From Alteromonas sp. M12 (lineage in GTDB: Bacteria; Pseudomonadota; Gammaproteobacteria; Enterobacterales; Alteromonadaceae): a stretch of DNA of 64,000 bases. Of this stretch, positions 26,984-36,987 are shown piece by piece; the stretch's first letter is position 1; each line of letters starts with the position of its first letter. The DNA is taken from assembly GCF_037478005.1 (NCBI RefSeq), contig NZ_CP144164.1, forward strand, positions 3,906,001-3,970,000, written 5' to 3'. Both the position numbers and the translations under genes were made by a program. The notes under the pieces are model-generated. The model ran no database searches. It saw nothing but the letters and a program-made list of their open reading frames with translations, and was not told the origin of the DNA.

Positions 26984-29122
26984 TTATTCTTGCAACAAAA
27001 AGTTTTCTTGGTTCACGTATGCTTCTTCCCAAATGAAAGCCTCTTCCCAAATGAAAGCTTCTTCCCAGATGAAAGCTTCTTCCCAAATGAAAGCCTCTTC
27101 CCAGATGAAAGCTTCTTCCCAAATGAAAGCCTCTTCCCAGATGAAAGCTTCTTCCCAAATGAAGGCTTCTTCCCAAATGAAAGCTTCTTCCCAAACCTCA
27201 AATTCAAAACCTTCGATGTAATAGTTGCCATTTTCATCTTTACGAGCAGCGCCCATATAGTGTTGTTCACCACTTAGATCCGCAGCTATGTCCAGGCCAT
27301 TGTTAGCGCATCCCATAGCAGTCGATTCAACCGCTTTAACAGCATTTACACTACCTGAACCTTGTTGGAAGGGGCTGTAAGCAAGTTGCCCATTTGATAA
27401 CTGCGCCATGGTAGTACTGCTCATTAAGCGGCACTTCACATCGTTAGCACTTAAACTCGGATCGTTTTGCAGCATTAACGCCACTATCCCACTTACCACA
27501 CCGGACGCTTGTGACGTACCAGACATAATAAAGCGATCATTTCCAACCATATATTGCGGAAATTTATTAGGCACATACATATCTTCATTAGCTAAGCTAA
27601 ATATATGTCCACCTGGCGCAACCAAATCGGGCTTAACAAAAGCTTCGTGCGTTGGACCTTGAGATGAGAATGAAAGTAACTCATCATCATGAGGATTATC
27701 TTGCGTGTAGTTGTCAGTTATTGCGCCAACACTAATAACATAAGGAACATTGGCAGGCACACCGATAGTCATTGCCGCCGGTCCAGTGTTACCAGCAGAG
27801 GTTACCACTACAATGTCTTCTTCCCATAATTTCATGATCGCTTGATTGATTGGATCCGCCCAATAATTCGAACGTGGCGGCGCACCAAAGGATAAATTCA
27901 CAACTCGAATATTAAGTTCTTCGTGATTATCAGCAATATATTGAATCGCTCTAAGTGCATCTAAATAAGTACTATGGCCATCTTCATAGAACGCTTTAAT
28001 CACCACTAGGTTTGCGTCTGGAGCAACCCCTTGATAATAACTGCGCATCTGTCCATCAACGACTGCATGGTCGCTGTTGGCGATGATCCCAGAAATATGT
28101 GTTCCATGACTATTTTCATCCGTCATATCTTCTGGTTGTAATTCCTGATTTTCAATTGCATCAAAAGCAGCTGTAATTCTAGGATTATCGTAGGTGTCAT
28201 TTTTTAGCGCTTTGTGACTCGCCCATACACCACTATCGATAACCGCAACGGTAATGTCTTTACCGGTAATACCATTGTCATGTAACTCATCAGCACCAAT
28301 GGTGTTTACATAGTAGCTGTTGCTATCGCCTTCATTGGCTTGAGTGTCGTATCCTTTCACTAGGTCACGAGTACAATTTTGGGTAAACGAAACGTCCATT
28401 GAAAAGTCGTTTTGTTGATAATTTTCTGCGCCATTACGGGAGAAAGTTAATTCAACTTTTGCATCATCAAAGGCGTTCATTTTTGCGTAACGACTTAACC
28501 AAGAAGAATCTAGGGTTAACTCTCCGTTTTGGCGGCCAAACAAGCTCCAAAACACAGTTGTACCATTGAATTTAACCGATTTGATGTTGCCCAAACTTGT
28601 AGGCCAAGTGAAACTCATTTCGTCGACATTAGTATTCATGTCACGGGCATTATATAAGTTCCAGCTCACCTTATTTTTTTCTAGGTCAACAACATGACTT
28701 CCATACACTAGGCAATTATCAAGGGCACCAGCAGTAAAAAGAGGTTGATTTTCAGTAATTGTAATCAGAGCAGGTAGACTTTTAAGCAGCTCCAATTGCA
28801 AATCAGAAACTCGTACACCAATTCCTCCGACCAACGGCAATTCGTGGGTAACCAATCCACCAACTAAATTAACTAAATCGTTGAGTACCGCAATATCACC
28901 GCCTTGGATTAAAATTTCATTATCCATTGCTAAGATGCTATTAAGCACTGGAAGCTCTGGCAATCCCAAAGATGTTGTCAATTCTGAGACATCTGTAATT
29001 GCTGTGACTTTTTCAAGATTAAGCCCCAAAAGGCCGCTGCTTGCCGCGCTTGCATTTAGAGTAGAAAAGCTCAACAACCCACTTACGAGAACTGCAATCT
29101 TATTTCTATTGTTTAGTTTCAT
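26984..29122 (-). CDS. secreted S8-family subtilase with WEEAFI hexapeptide-repeat tail
   Basis: 712 aa, exported (signal peptide about 1-27, ending NASA-A). A prodomain-like region (about 28-270) of uncertain fold precedes a subtilase domain with a full active site: Asp296 ('VIDSGVW'), His339 ('NSHGTHISG'), oxyanion Asn445 ('SAGNTG') and Ser537 ('SGTSQASG'). After the catalytic domain comes a short linker ('ENGNYYIEGFEFEV'), then nine perfect WEEAFI units and a final WEEAYV, ending 'NQENFLLQE'. Similar tryptophan-containing hexapeptide runs (of a VWGDSI type) occur, from memory, at the C-termini of other bacterial subtilases; their role is unknown. The tail is strongly acidic and aromatic and might anchor the enzyme, bind a partner or act in secretion. 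No PEP-CTERM or GlyGly-CTERM motif is present. It is monocistronic with its own terminator. Confidence 0.92.
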   Translation of the reverse strand: MKLNNRNKIAVLVSGLLSFSTLNASAASSGLLGLNLEKVTAITDVSELTTSLGLPELPVLNSILAMDNEILIQGGDIAVLNDLVNLVGGLVTHELPLVGGIGVRVSDLQLELLKSLPALITITENQPLFTAGALDNCLVYGSHVVDLEKNKVSWNLYNARDMNTNVDEMSFTWPTSLGNIKSVKFNGTTVFWSLFGRQNGELTLDSSWLSRYAKMNAFDDAKVELTFSRNGAENYQQNDFSMDVSFTQNCTRDLVKGYDTQANEGDSNSYYVNTIGADELHDNGITGKDITVAVIDSGVWASHKALKNDTYDNPRITAAFDAIENQELQPEDMTDENSHGTHISGIIANSDHAVVDGQMRSYYQGVAPDANLVVIKAFYEDGHSTYLDALRAIQYIADNHEELNIRVVNLSFGAPPRSNYWADPINQAIMKLWEEDIVVVTSAGNTGPAAMTIGVPANVPYVISVGAITDNYTQDNPHDDELLSFSSQGPTHEAFVKPDLVAPGGHIFSLANEDMYVPNKFPQYMVGNDRFIMSGTSQASGVVSGIVALMLQNDPSLSANDVKCRLMSSTTMAQLSNGQLAYSPFQQGSGSVNAVKAVESTAMGCANNGLDIAADLSGEQHYMGAARKDENGNYYIEGFEFEVWEEAFIWEEAFIWEEAFIWEEAFIWEEAFIWEEAFIWEEAFIWEEAFIWEEAFIWEEAYVNQENFLLQE
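27014..27193. repeat. 10-unit, 18-bp in-frame tandem repeat (minisatellite)
   Basis: Ten contiguous 18-bp units encode the hexapeptide tail of the subtilase. The unit nearest the stop codon encodes WEEAYV. The other nine all encode WEEAFI and differ from each other only at three sites: ATT/ATC for Ile, GAA/GAG for Glu and GCT/GCC for Ala. All are synonymous in the protease frame. Because 18 is a multiple of three, gain or loss of units keeps the frame. The same three sites are also silent in one antisense frame, so the silent pattern by itself does not prove which strand is under selection. Confidence 0.95.
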
Positions 29123-29566
29123 GTTATTTGTCTCTAGTATTTTTGACCGTACATGGAATGTCGTTAAACATAAAATACAGGTTTCCTATTTATCCATCAG
29201 ATATAGCAACCCTTATGCCAATAGTTACCCCCGCGGTTTTATTAGCCTTTAGTCTAATGTGAAAATAATGAATGCAATCAAACAGAAAAATATGAGTGCA
29301 AAAAATGAAATAACAGCTCAATATTTGCATTCATTTTTTTCAATTTCATACGTTGAAAAATTTAATATCAAGTTAAAAGGGGCAAATAAAGATTAGAAAA
29401 TATGATTTGGCCTAAGCAAACCTAGAATATTGTTAAGTTAACCTGTAATTTAAAGAAATAGGTACGACGAATGCCGAGAATCGTAATCTAAGATAGTGTT
29501 ATTTGTTGGAATTAAGTAGGTCACTAATGAGCATTGATAAATGAACGCTAATAGTAAAAGATATCC
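29123..29566. other. intergenic region upstream of subtilase and small exported protein
   Basis: AT-rich divergent promoter region. I see no hairpin, repeat, RNA gene or convincing operator in it. Confidence 0.5.
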
Positions 29567-30127
29567 ATGAAGACACTTTACGGTCTAATTTTATTATCCT
29601 TGTTTATTCCCACCAACGGAATCGCCGCTGCAGATTTAATGTCATTGGAGTGCCAAATCGTTCCGCAAAAAAACCTTGAAATATGCTCCCTTTCCACCCA
29701 AGCAGAGCATTTCCCAGTGAATGACTTGATTTTGTACAAACGAGAAAAGGGCCATCTGCCTGTGCTTATTGAGGTTATTAAAGGAGATGTTGCTATAAGT
29801 TGGTTTTGGGGATTTTCGACACAAGGAAAGTACTCAGTAATGAGTTTCGCCGAAGAAGGACATCCTTATTTTGTCGTTTTCGAGACCGAAGCTTTTTTGC
29901 AAACTGAGCAACGGCCAACTGCGATCGCCGTTGTCTCAGATTACTTTTTAGAAAGCTTAATTGAATTGCAAGATGATGGTACTGCCGTGTTTGCATACTC
30001 TGGTAGCAGACAAACCGCTAGTGATGGCGGTGAATGTGTAGATGCTCAATACGATAATCAATCTTTGAACGAAAATTGCTTTGTGACCATTAATATTTTA
30101 GATAAAAGTCATGATGCGGTTAATTAA
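29567..30127 (+). CDS. exported protein of unknown function
   Basis: 186 aa with a clear signal peptide (MKTLYGLILLSLFIPTNGIAA-A). The mature part is about 165 residues, acidic and predicted beta-rich, with four Cys (in 'LECQIVP', 'LEICSLS', 'GGECVDA' and 'ENCFV') that could form two disulfides in the periplasm. I recognise no family. It stands alone, and the ribosome site is weak (AAAAGA). It diverges from the subtilase gene, but nothing else links them. Confidence 0.65.
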   Translation: MKTLYGLILLSLFIPTNGIAAADLMSLECQIVPQKNLEICSLSTQAEHFPVNDLILYKREKGHLPVLIEVIKGDVAISWFWGFSTQGKYSVMSFAEEGHPYFVVFETEAFLQTEQRPTAIAVVSDYFLESLIELQDDGTAVFAYSGSRQTASDGGECVDAQYDNQSLNENCFVTINILDKSHDAVN

Positions 30128-30279
30128 AATAAGAATATAGACAACCCAGATATAGTGACTAGTTTTAAGTTTACTAGCTAAGCCGCCTGCCCATTTGCAA
30201 GCCACTTGTGCAACACTCCCCAATACTTTAAGCAATAGCACGTAAAGGTTGGGCTGTATTTGCAATCAATATAAAGGTA

Positions 30280-31131
30280 TTAACGCAGCACGATCATAGG
30301 TACATCACCTCGTTCAAGCATTTTCATCGTATTACTGCCAACAAAAAACTGCCGAAGCTTAGAGTGCCCAAATGCGCCCATAACAATGAGTTCAATATTA
30401 TGGGATTTTTTGTACTCCATAAGCGACTCAAAAATATCTCCCTCAAGGTAAGAGGCAGTCACTTGAAAGCCTTTTTGTTGCAATCGTTGCTGAGCAGATT
30501 CGAATTTATCCTGTAGATTTTTTTCGTTATTTTTTACCGAAACCAAATGACAATGAAGCCCGTGCAATAACCCACCATCAATTACCCGTTGCAATGCTTT
30601 GTCAGCAGTTTCTCTGCCATCATAAGCAATCATAAACGAAGTTGGTGGGTTGAAAGTATCTGGAATTAACAAAACAGGATGCACTGCTTTGCGCAGTAGG
30701 GTCTCAATATTCGATCCTAGTGCGTTAAAGCTATTATCATGTCCTTTGCCATTGCGGCCAATAACAATGAGTCTGGTTTTGTCTTCGATGTCGTTTATCG
30801 AATCTACAACTTCACCATGTCTTTGTAATGATTCAACCTCAGCAACACCAGAAGTTTGTGCATGTTGAACTACATCGTCAAGCAACTCACGGCCTAACTG
30901 CAGAGCTACTTTGGCACGTTGTTCATCTAACTTTGTCATTTCTTCAAGCAAAGCTGAACGCGCACCTAGGCCAATGGCACCAGTATAATCATCAGCGCCA
31001 TGCTGCTGTTCTTTTTCCAAAGCATGTAAAAACAGAATGGGTTTGTTGAGTTTCTTTGATGCCCAGACAGCAGCCGCTGTCACGGCTGGGGTGATTGCAG
31101 AACCATCTACACAAGTCACTATTTTCGTCAT
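30280..31131 (-). CDS. tandem universal stress protein (UspA-type)
   Basis: 283 aa from the chosen ATG. Two Usp domains in tandem (about 1-140 and 145-283), each ending in the ATP-binding pattern G-2x-G-9x-G-S: 'GRNGKGHDNSFNALGS' in the first and 'GAFGHSKLRQFFVGS' in the second. ATP-binding Usps act in the cytoplasm as stress or energy-state sensors, often bound to membrane transporters. The start is set by AAGGAG 6 nt upstream. A longer frame extends to 31224 but runs back inside the SulP gene and has no family-like residues. The ribosome site overlaps the SulP stop codon, so the two are translationally coupled and the Usp may regulate that transporter (inference). Confidence 0.9.
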   Translation of the reverse strand: MTKIVTCVDGSAITPAVTAAAVWASKKLNKPILFLHALEKEQQHGADDYTGAIGLGARSALLEEMTKLDEQRAKVALQLGRELLDDVVQHAQTSGVAEVESLQRHGEVVDSINDIEDKTRLIVIGRNGKGHDNSFNALGSNIETLLRKAVHPVLLIPDTFNPPTSFMIAYDGRETADKALQRVIDGGLLHGLHCHLVSVKNNEKNLQDKFESAQQRLQQKGFQVTASYLEGDIFESLMEYKKSHNIELIVMGAFGHSKLRQFFVGSNTMKMLERGDVPMIVLR

Positions 31132-31137
31132 CATTAT

Positions 31138-31143
31138 CTCCTT
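31138..31143 (-). promoter_or_regulatory. ribosome-binding site deciding the usp start
   Basis: AAGGAG on the minus strand lies 6 nt before ATG 31131 (and 3 nt before an adjacent ATG at 31134) and overlaps the TAA stop of the upstream SulP gene. It supports the short Usp start and translational coupling. Confidence 0.75.
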
Positions 31144-32632
31144 AATGTCCGCCAAACAGCTTTTCGACTTCTTTAGGATCATTGTGAACCCCAAATTTAT
31201 CAACCACTGTTTCCGTTGCTTCATTCATTCCCACAAGATTAACAGTCGCTCCTTCGCGCCGGAATTTAATTACCACTTTATCCAAGGATGACACCGCAGT
31301 GATATCCCAAAAATGTGCATGGCTAAGATCAATCACAACGGTTTCGACAGCTTCTTTAAAATCAAATTCGTTAACAAATTGTTCTGCTGATGCAAAAAAC
31401 ACCTGACCGATTATCTCGTAAGTTCGCACTTTTTCAACTTCGTTATAGTGGGACTTGACAGCCATAAAACGGCCGATTTTATTGGAGAAGAACAAGGTTG
31501 CTAACAGCACACCAATAAATACCCCAATAGCTAAATTGTGGGTAGCAACAACAACAATAACAGTGCTCACCATAACGATATTTGAAGACATGGGATGTTT
31601 TCGTAAATCAGTGATAGATGACCAAGAAAAGGTTCCTATTGATACCATGATCATAACTGCCACCAGCGCAGCCATTGGAATTTGGCCAACCCAGTCGTCA
31701 AGAAATACCACCATAATGATTAAAAACAGACCCGCAATAAAGGTAGACAACCTGCCGCGGCCACCTGATTTCACATTGATAATTGACTGGCCTATCATGG
31801 CGCAACCAGCCATACCACCAAATAAACCAGCACCAATATTCGCCATGCCCTGCCCTTTGCATTCTTTATTCTTGTCACTGGTTGTATCGGTTAGATCATC
31901 AACTATTGTTGCCGTCATCAAAGACTCAAGTAAGCCAACCACGGCCAACCCAAGGGAGTAAGGTAAAATAATTTCAAGGGTAGTTAAATTAAGCGGAACT
32001 TCCGGCCACAGAAATATCGGTAACGTATCGGGTAGTTCGCCCATATCACCCACAGTTCGAATGTCTAAACCTAACGCTATCGAAACAATAGTAAGGGTGA
32101 CGATACACACCAACGGTGACGGAACAACTTTACCAATAGTAGGAACATAAGGTAATAGATAGATAATGCCTAAACCGGCCGCTGTCATAGCATAAACATG
32201 CCAAGTTACATTGGTCAATTCAGGTAATTGCGCCATGAAAATTAGAATAGCTAATGCATTAACAAAACCGGTTACCACCGAGCGGGAAACAAAGCGCATT
32301 AGACTGCCAAGTTTGAGGAAACCAAAAATAATTTGCAGCACACCGGTAAATAAAGTGGCGGCCAGCAAGTATTCCAACCCATGCTCCTTTACCAAGGTTA
32401 CCATGAGCAGTGCCATTGCTCCGGTAGCAGCGGAAATCATTCCTGGTCGGCCACCCACAAATGCAATAATGACGGCGATACAAAACGAAGCGTAGAGACC
32501 CACTTTAGGATCCACTCCGGCAATAATTGAAAAAGCAATCGCTTCCGGTATCAAGGCTAATGCCACAACAATACCAGCAAGCACATCACCACGAATATTA
32601 GAGAACCACTCTCTTTTCATGTTTTCGAGCAT
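31142..32632 (-). CDS. SulP-family inorganic anion transporter with STAS domain
   Basis: 496 aa. An N-terminal membrane domain of about 11-12 hydrophobic segments has the SulP signature early ('[21 protein letters not shown]') and the conserved 'GLYASF'. A C-terminal cytoplasmic STAS domain (about 395-490) includes '[19 protein letters not shown]'. SulP proteins carry sulfate, bicarbonate or other anions, usually with Na+ or H+. This compact size resembles bacterial BicA/SulP transporters. Sulfate released by the sulfatases elsewhere in the window is one possible substrate, and bicarbonate is equally likely. The partner gene is a coupled universal stress protein. Start: ATG with AGG 8 nt upstream. 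Confidence 0.9.
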   Translation of the reverse strand: MLENMKREWFSNIRGDVLAGIVVALALIPEAIAFSIIAGVDPKVGLYASFCIAVIIAFVGGRPGMISAATGAMALLMVTLVKEHGLEYLLAATLFTGVLQIIFGFLKLGSLMRFVSRSVVTGFVNALAILIFMAQLPELTNVTWHVYAMTAAGLGIIYLLPYVPTIGKVVPSPLVCIVTLTIVSIALGLDIRTVGDMGELPDTLPIFLWPEVPLNLTTLEIILPYSLGLAVVGLLESLMTATIVDDLTDTTSDKNKECKGQGMANIGAGLFGGMAGCAMIGQSIINVKSGGRGRLSTFIAGLFLIIMVVFLDDWVGQIPMAALVAVMIMVSIGTFSWSSITDLRKHPMSSNIVMVSTVIVVVATHNLAIGVFIGVLLATLFFSNKIGRFMAVKSHYNEVEKVRTYEIIGQVFFASAEQFVNEFDFKEAVETVVIDLSHAHFWDITAVSSLDKVVIKFRREGATVNLVGMNEATETVVDKFGVHNDPKEVEKLFGGH

Positions 32633-33076
32633 GTAAATAACCTAAAATTTGACCTTCCCTTGTAACGTAAGGAAAGTAACAGTTTTCAAAACAAATAAGT
32701 CCGCGAGCAATGTGGGACATTTGCACAACAAGAATCAACGAGATGATAGAGGGAGGACAGCCTAGGGCGGCGTGAGTTTCAAGTTCGAGTACCTTAATAG
32801 TTGTTAACGACTAGATGCGAACAATATAACTTTAGTAATTTTGATACAAGTACAACCAGTTGAAATCACCTAAAAACACCGGTCATAATCCTAATTCTGC
32901 ATGGTACGCTCGAATTAACTATTGTTTAAACTACTTTAAATGGCGCTAATTAAAAACTCAAATAGTGAGATTTCTTGTGCCAAAAAGATTGCCCTAGCGC
33001 AACTAAAAACACTTCAAGTTAATAAGCCAGAATAACCCCTTAGATTTAGCGGCTATAGCAATTCAAGGTTATGACT
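32633..33076. other. intergenic region with no recognised element
   Basis: It lies between the SulP start and the 3' end of the PEP-CTERM-like gene, so it should hold the SulP promoter and the terminator of the PEP-CTERM-like gene. I cannot place either with confidence and see no open frame or repeat worth listing. Confidence 0.5.
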
Positions 33077-34084
33077 TCATGTAGGATTTTTTCGGACAAA
33101 CAGGATAAAAGCAGAGGTTAAAAATATAAATAGAAGCGTGGAAGGCTCGTTTACCTGTGTAATTTGCTGCTCGATTAACGCTAAATTTGAATAAGTAACA
33201 AGGTGGGACATACTGATTTCTTCTCCGGGTTGCAAAGTAATACCCAATGCATAGGAAAATGTGCCATCACCGAATGCCTGCTGGCTGCCTCCAATATCAG
33301 TGCCCGTTGCACTTGCGCTGCCAGTAAAACTCATATGGCCGGTATTTGTTATGTCCGTTTCCCGTATTAATGACATAATCGCATTATCGCCGCTTTCAGT
33401 TTGATTATTTATATACGGACTAGTGTCGGCAAAAACGATATCTAACGCATTACTAGAGTTGAAAAACATATCTAGCATTGCGAAGGCTTCTGCGACACTA
33501 CTTTCTCCGTCCGCTATTGCAAACATCCCCATTTCAAATTCGCCTTCAATTGAAAATGTCAATGCTGTGGTATTTTGATTGGAAAGAGTATAGGTTCTTT
33601 GAAAAGACGCTTCAGTGTTAGCTTGAGTATCAAAAAGTTCTGAGCTAATGGTTGCCTGGGCCTGCCCATTCCCCCATATTCCATATTCAGAAACATCACT
33701 ATTACCATCAGGAACTAACTCATATTCAACGATTTGATATAGCTGTGTATTATTCATGCCGAAAGCACCTTCGGTACCAGCATTACGTGTGCTACTGCCA
33801 ACGCTTGTGAAACTCGAAGGGTTGTCAGGAGCGTCACCTGCAATCACCACATCAAAGTCATCAAATTCAACACTATCTGCCGCTTGTAGCTCGGTATTCA
33901 CTGAGTAAGAATAAATCGGGCCATCGCTATTAACCTCTAATCCAATAGGCAACTGACCTCCGCCTGCAATAATGAAGTCATGGTAAAATGACAGACCACT
34001 ATTAGCATTTATGGGGACAGCCATGCCTGTTCCTAACCAGGTTGTTGCCATAATACCTATAAAAATTGAATTAAGAGTTTTCAT
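33077..34084 (-). CDS. exported protein with PEP-CTERM-like sorting tail
   Basis: 335 aa. The signal peptide (about 1-22, 'IGIMATTWLGTGMA') and the C-terminal tripartite tail ('NEPSTLL', a hydrophobic helix 'FIFLTSAFILFV', then basic 'RKNPT') match the exosortase-processed PEP-CTERM layout, with Asn replacing the first Pro of the motif. The mature region is Asn/Ser/Thr-rich, acidic and predicted beta-sandwich, with no enzyme motif. PEP-CTERM proteins are cut by an exosortase and released or tied to exopolysaccharide; no exosortase gene is in the window. It diverges from a large LuxR/ATPase regulator, which may control it (inference). Confidence 0.78.
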   Translation of the reverse strand: MKTLNSIFIGIMATTWLGTGMAVPINANSGLSFYHDFIIAGGGQLPIGLEVNSDGPIYSYSVNTELQAADSVEFDDFDVVIAGDAPDNPSSFTSVGSSTRNAGTEGAFGMNNTQLYQIVEYELVPDGNSDVSEYGIWGNGQAQATISSELFDTQANTEASFQRTYTLSNQNTTALTFSIEGEFEMGMFAIADGESSVAEAFAMLDMFFNSSNALDIVFADTSPYINNQTESGDNAIMSLIRETDITNTGHMSFTGSASATGTDIGGSQQAFGDGTFSYALGITLQPGEEISMSHLVTYSNLALIEQQITQVNEPSTLLFIFLTSAFILFVRKNPT

Positions 34085-34288
34085 GGTCGCTCCTTTTTAC
34101 GCATTTAAAAGCCAAATTAAGCCACTATCCTAGTTATCAAAGTATAAATACTTGCACGTGGCTAAAACTGAGTACTGACACCTGTTTTTTGTGAACCAAC
34201 CACCTAAATTTTGCAAAATCCTGCAATTGGGCGAAATTTAACTTAAATTAGAATATATAGTTGAGGCTCAGCGGAGCAGGTAATTAGA

Positions 34289-36934
34289 ATGTTTTTAGAG
34301 CGAGAAGCCGCTATTGATAAGATATCAAACAGTATCTCTCAAATAGCTCAATCGGGAAAAATATTGCTGCTAAGTGGTGAAGCCGGTATCGGTAAAACCA
34401 CCTTGTTGGAGCACGTCCGTTCCCATGCAGATAGCACAGTAGACATTTATTGGTCAGGTTGCGATCCCTTATTTACGCCTCGCCCATATGCTCCAATATA
34501 CGATTTTGCCCAGTTGCTATCGCCTACCTTGCTCACGCAATTGGAAAATGGTGCCGTACCTAACTTAATTTATTCCAGCTTTTTTCAGGCAATTAGCCAA
34601 TTGGGAAAACCAACTATTTTGGTAATAGAAGATGTTCATTGGGCCGACCATGCCAGCTTAGACCTAATCAAATATATCGTAAGACGTATCTCATTTTTGC
34701 CCTGTTTACTGTGTCTAAGTTATCGAGTCGATGAAGTGACGCAAAATCATCCTTTGAGTTCAGTACTTTCATTAGTGCCTTCTGCACATACAGTGCGCGT
34801 TCATCTCGAACAATTAAGCCAAGACGCGGTGGCAAAATTAAGTAAAGACAGTGGCTATGATCCAGATGCCTTACACAAGATCACCGGTGGAAACCCATTT
34901 TTTATTGCAGAATTGTTAGCTAATAACGGTTATAACAATCACACAATTCCCGCGTCAATTAGAGAGGCGGTGAGCAGCAGAGTACAATTATTAGGCCGTA
35001 ATGAACGAGAACTTTTGCAGGTTTTGAGTCTTATTCCATATAGTATTCCAGCCGTTTTGATTGGCAAATTATTTGATGAAAACGGTGAATCGTTCGCAAT
35101 GGCCTGTGTTGCCAGAAAATTATTGGTATGTGATCAGCAAAGTATATTTCGGTTTAAGCATGAACTAGTTCGGTTAGCCATATTGGAAAATCAATCACCG
35201 CCGCAAATCAAACTAACTCACAAGCGTATAATTGAGTGTTTAGAAACACTGTCTTTAGGCACTAATTTAGCTTGGTTGGTGCATCATGCTGAGGGGGCTT
35301 TAGATGCCGAAAGAGTGCTTAAATACGCACCTAATGCAGCGACTAAAGCAGCTGAACTAGGAGCCCATAAGGAAGCCGCATCGTTTTACAGCAAAGCCCT
35401 AAGTTTTGTTGAATATGCTGAACCTGAACTTGCTGCAAGCCTGCATGAAAACTGGGCATATGAAGTTAGCTTAACAACCCACATGCAACAAACTGTAATC
35501 GACGCACGACGCCACGCCATTAGCCTATGGAGAGCCCTAGACAGACAAGATAAAGTAGGTGAAAACTTACGTTCGCTGTCACGTCTTTATTGGTATCAAG
35601 GCCATGCCGAAAAAGCCGAGCAATACGCTAACCAGGCGATTAAAACATTTGAGTCGATACCAGCCTCTAGCGAACTGGCCATGGCCTACTCTTTACGCTC
35701 ACAATTGGATATGCTCAACGACCGAACGGACGACGCCATACACTGGGGAAATAAAGCCCTTGAACTGGCAAAACAGTTTTCAAATCCTACGGTGAAAGCA
35801 CATGCGCTAAATAATATTGGGACGGCTTTATTGATGCATGGCGATGCCACGGGCGAAGATAAACTAAGACAAAGTTTAGCTATTTCAGAACAACATGGTT
35901 TCCACGAGGATGTAGCAAGGGTTTACACAAACTTTTCAGACTATTGTATTCGATTTAAGAAACTTGATTTGGCTGAAACTATGACTCAAAAAGGCATTCA
36001 ATACGATATCGCTCATGATCTAGATTCGTGGACTTATTATTTAGTAGGTTTACAAGCCCAACTGCGTCAGGAACAAGGAAGATTAATAGATGCACAAACC
36101 ATTGCTGCCGGCGTGCAATCGATTCAAAACCAAACCCTATTAATGAAACTGCCGGCGTTAATTGTTCTCGCACGAGTCAACTTACGTCTGGGAGTTGCGA
36201 ATAGTCATGAGTTGCTTAATCAAGCCTTAAAAGACGCCCAATCAACCAATGAAAACCAATACATCATTCCAGCTAGGTTAGGACTTATTGAATACCAATG
36301 GTTAAACGCGGACAACACAACTTGTATAGAAGAAGCTAAAAAGCATATAGATTGGTTAAATGAATTGCCGCCTGGTGTATTGAACCAATGGCAGTCAGGC
36401 GAATTATTTTTTTGGTCTAAACTTTTACAATATGAAATACCAAATGTTCGGCAAGATAGCATATCAAAACCTTATCAACTTCAATTAGCAGGTAACGACG
36501 AAGCGGCTTATTCTGCATGGCAGACCCTTGGAATGCCTTTCAACGCTGCGATTTGTCTACTGTCAATTCAGGGGCAGCGTCGGCAATCTTCATTCGTGAA
36601 CGCATGGCAACTATTCGAAAAGATGCAGGCCAAAGCCCTGCAACAAAAAGTGAGAAATATTGCCGCATCAGAAGGGTTTGCCGATATTCTTCCAAAACTT
36701 CGCCGCGGTCCTTATTCTAAAACACGAAAACACCCAATTGGACTCACCAATAAAGAACAACAAGTTTTGAAGCTGTTAGTCACAGGCGCAAGTAACCTTG
36801 AGATAGCGAATACGCTTTGTCGATCAAATCGCACAATAGAAAATCACGTGTCTTCGATTTTAAGTAAACTGAATGTGGAAAACCGAGTTGAAGCTATGCT
36901 CAGAGTGCAAAACGAACCTTGGTTAGCAGAATAA
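34289..36934 (+). CDS. MalT-type (LAL) transcriptional regulator: AAA ATPase, TPR region, LuxR HTH
   Basis: 881 aa. An N-terminal STAND/AAA ATPase (about 1-300) has Walker A GEAGIGKTT near 31 and Walker B 'ILVIEDVHWAD'. A long alpha-helical TPR-like middle (about 330-740) probably forms the ligand-sensing superhelix. The C-terminal LuxR-type helix-turn-helix (about 815-878) reads 'LTNKEQQVLKLLVTGASNLE' then 'SNRTIENHVSSILSKLNV'. Proteins of this layout are large ATP-dependent activators that respond to small molecules, as MalT does to maltotriose. The inducer here is unknown. It diverges from the PEP-CTERM-like gene across about 200 bp, suggesting that gene, autoregulation or both as targets. 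Confidence 0.87.
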   Translation: MFLEREAAIDKISNSISQIAQSGKILLLSGEAGIGKTTLLEHVRSHADSTVDIYWSGCDPLFTPRPYAPIYDFAQLLSPTLLTQLENGAVPNLIYSSFFQAISQLGKPTILVIEDVHWADHASLDLIKYIVRRISFLPCLLCLSYRVDEVTQNHPLSSVLSLVPSAHTVRVHLEQLSQDAVAKLSKDSGYDPDALHKITGGNPFFIAELLANNGYNNHTIPASIREAVSSRVQLLGRNERELLQVLSLIPYSIPAVLIGKLFDENGESFAMACVARKLLVCDQQSIFRFKHELVRLAILENQSPPQIKLTHKRIIECLETLSLGTNLAWLVHHAEGALDAERVLKYAPNAATKAAELGAHKEAASFYSKALSFVEYAEPELAASLHENWAYEVSLTTHMQQTVIDARRHAISLWRALDRQDKVGENLRSLSRLYWYQGHAEKAEQYANQAIKTFESIPASSELAMAYSLRSQLDMLNDRTDDAIHWGNKALELAKQFSNPTVKAHALNNIGTALLMHGDATGEDKLRQSLAISEQHGFHEDVARVYTNFSDYCIRFKKLDLAETMTQKGIQYDIAHDLDSWTYYLVGLQAQLRQEQGRLIDAQTIAAGVQSIQNQTLLMKLPALIVLARVNLRLGVANSHELLNQALKDAQSTNENQYIIPARLGLIEYQWLNADNTTCIEEAKKHIDWLNELPPGVLNQWQSGELFFWSKLLQYEIPNVRQDSISKPYQLQLAGNDEAAYSAWQTLGMPFNAAICLLSIQGQRRQSSFVNAWQLFEKMQAKALQQKVRNIAASEGFADILPKLRRGPYSKTRKHPIGLTNKEQQVLKLLVTGASNLEIANTLCRSNRTIENHVSSILSKLNVENRVEAMLRVQNEPWLAE

Positions 36935-36987
36935 AGCAACACCATCATATATTGATATGAACAGGTTAAACGTATTTATCAATCTGC

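Noticed and set aside
26990..27277. Plus-strand and alternate minus-strand proteins across the subtilase repeat
   Set aside because: They exist only because the 18-bp unit has no stop in any frame. The subtilase frame has a full catalytic domain and signal peptide.
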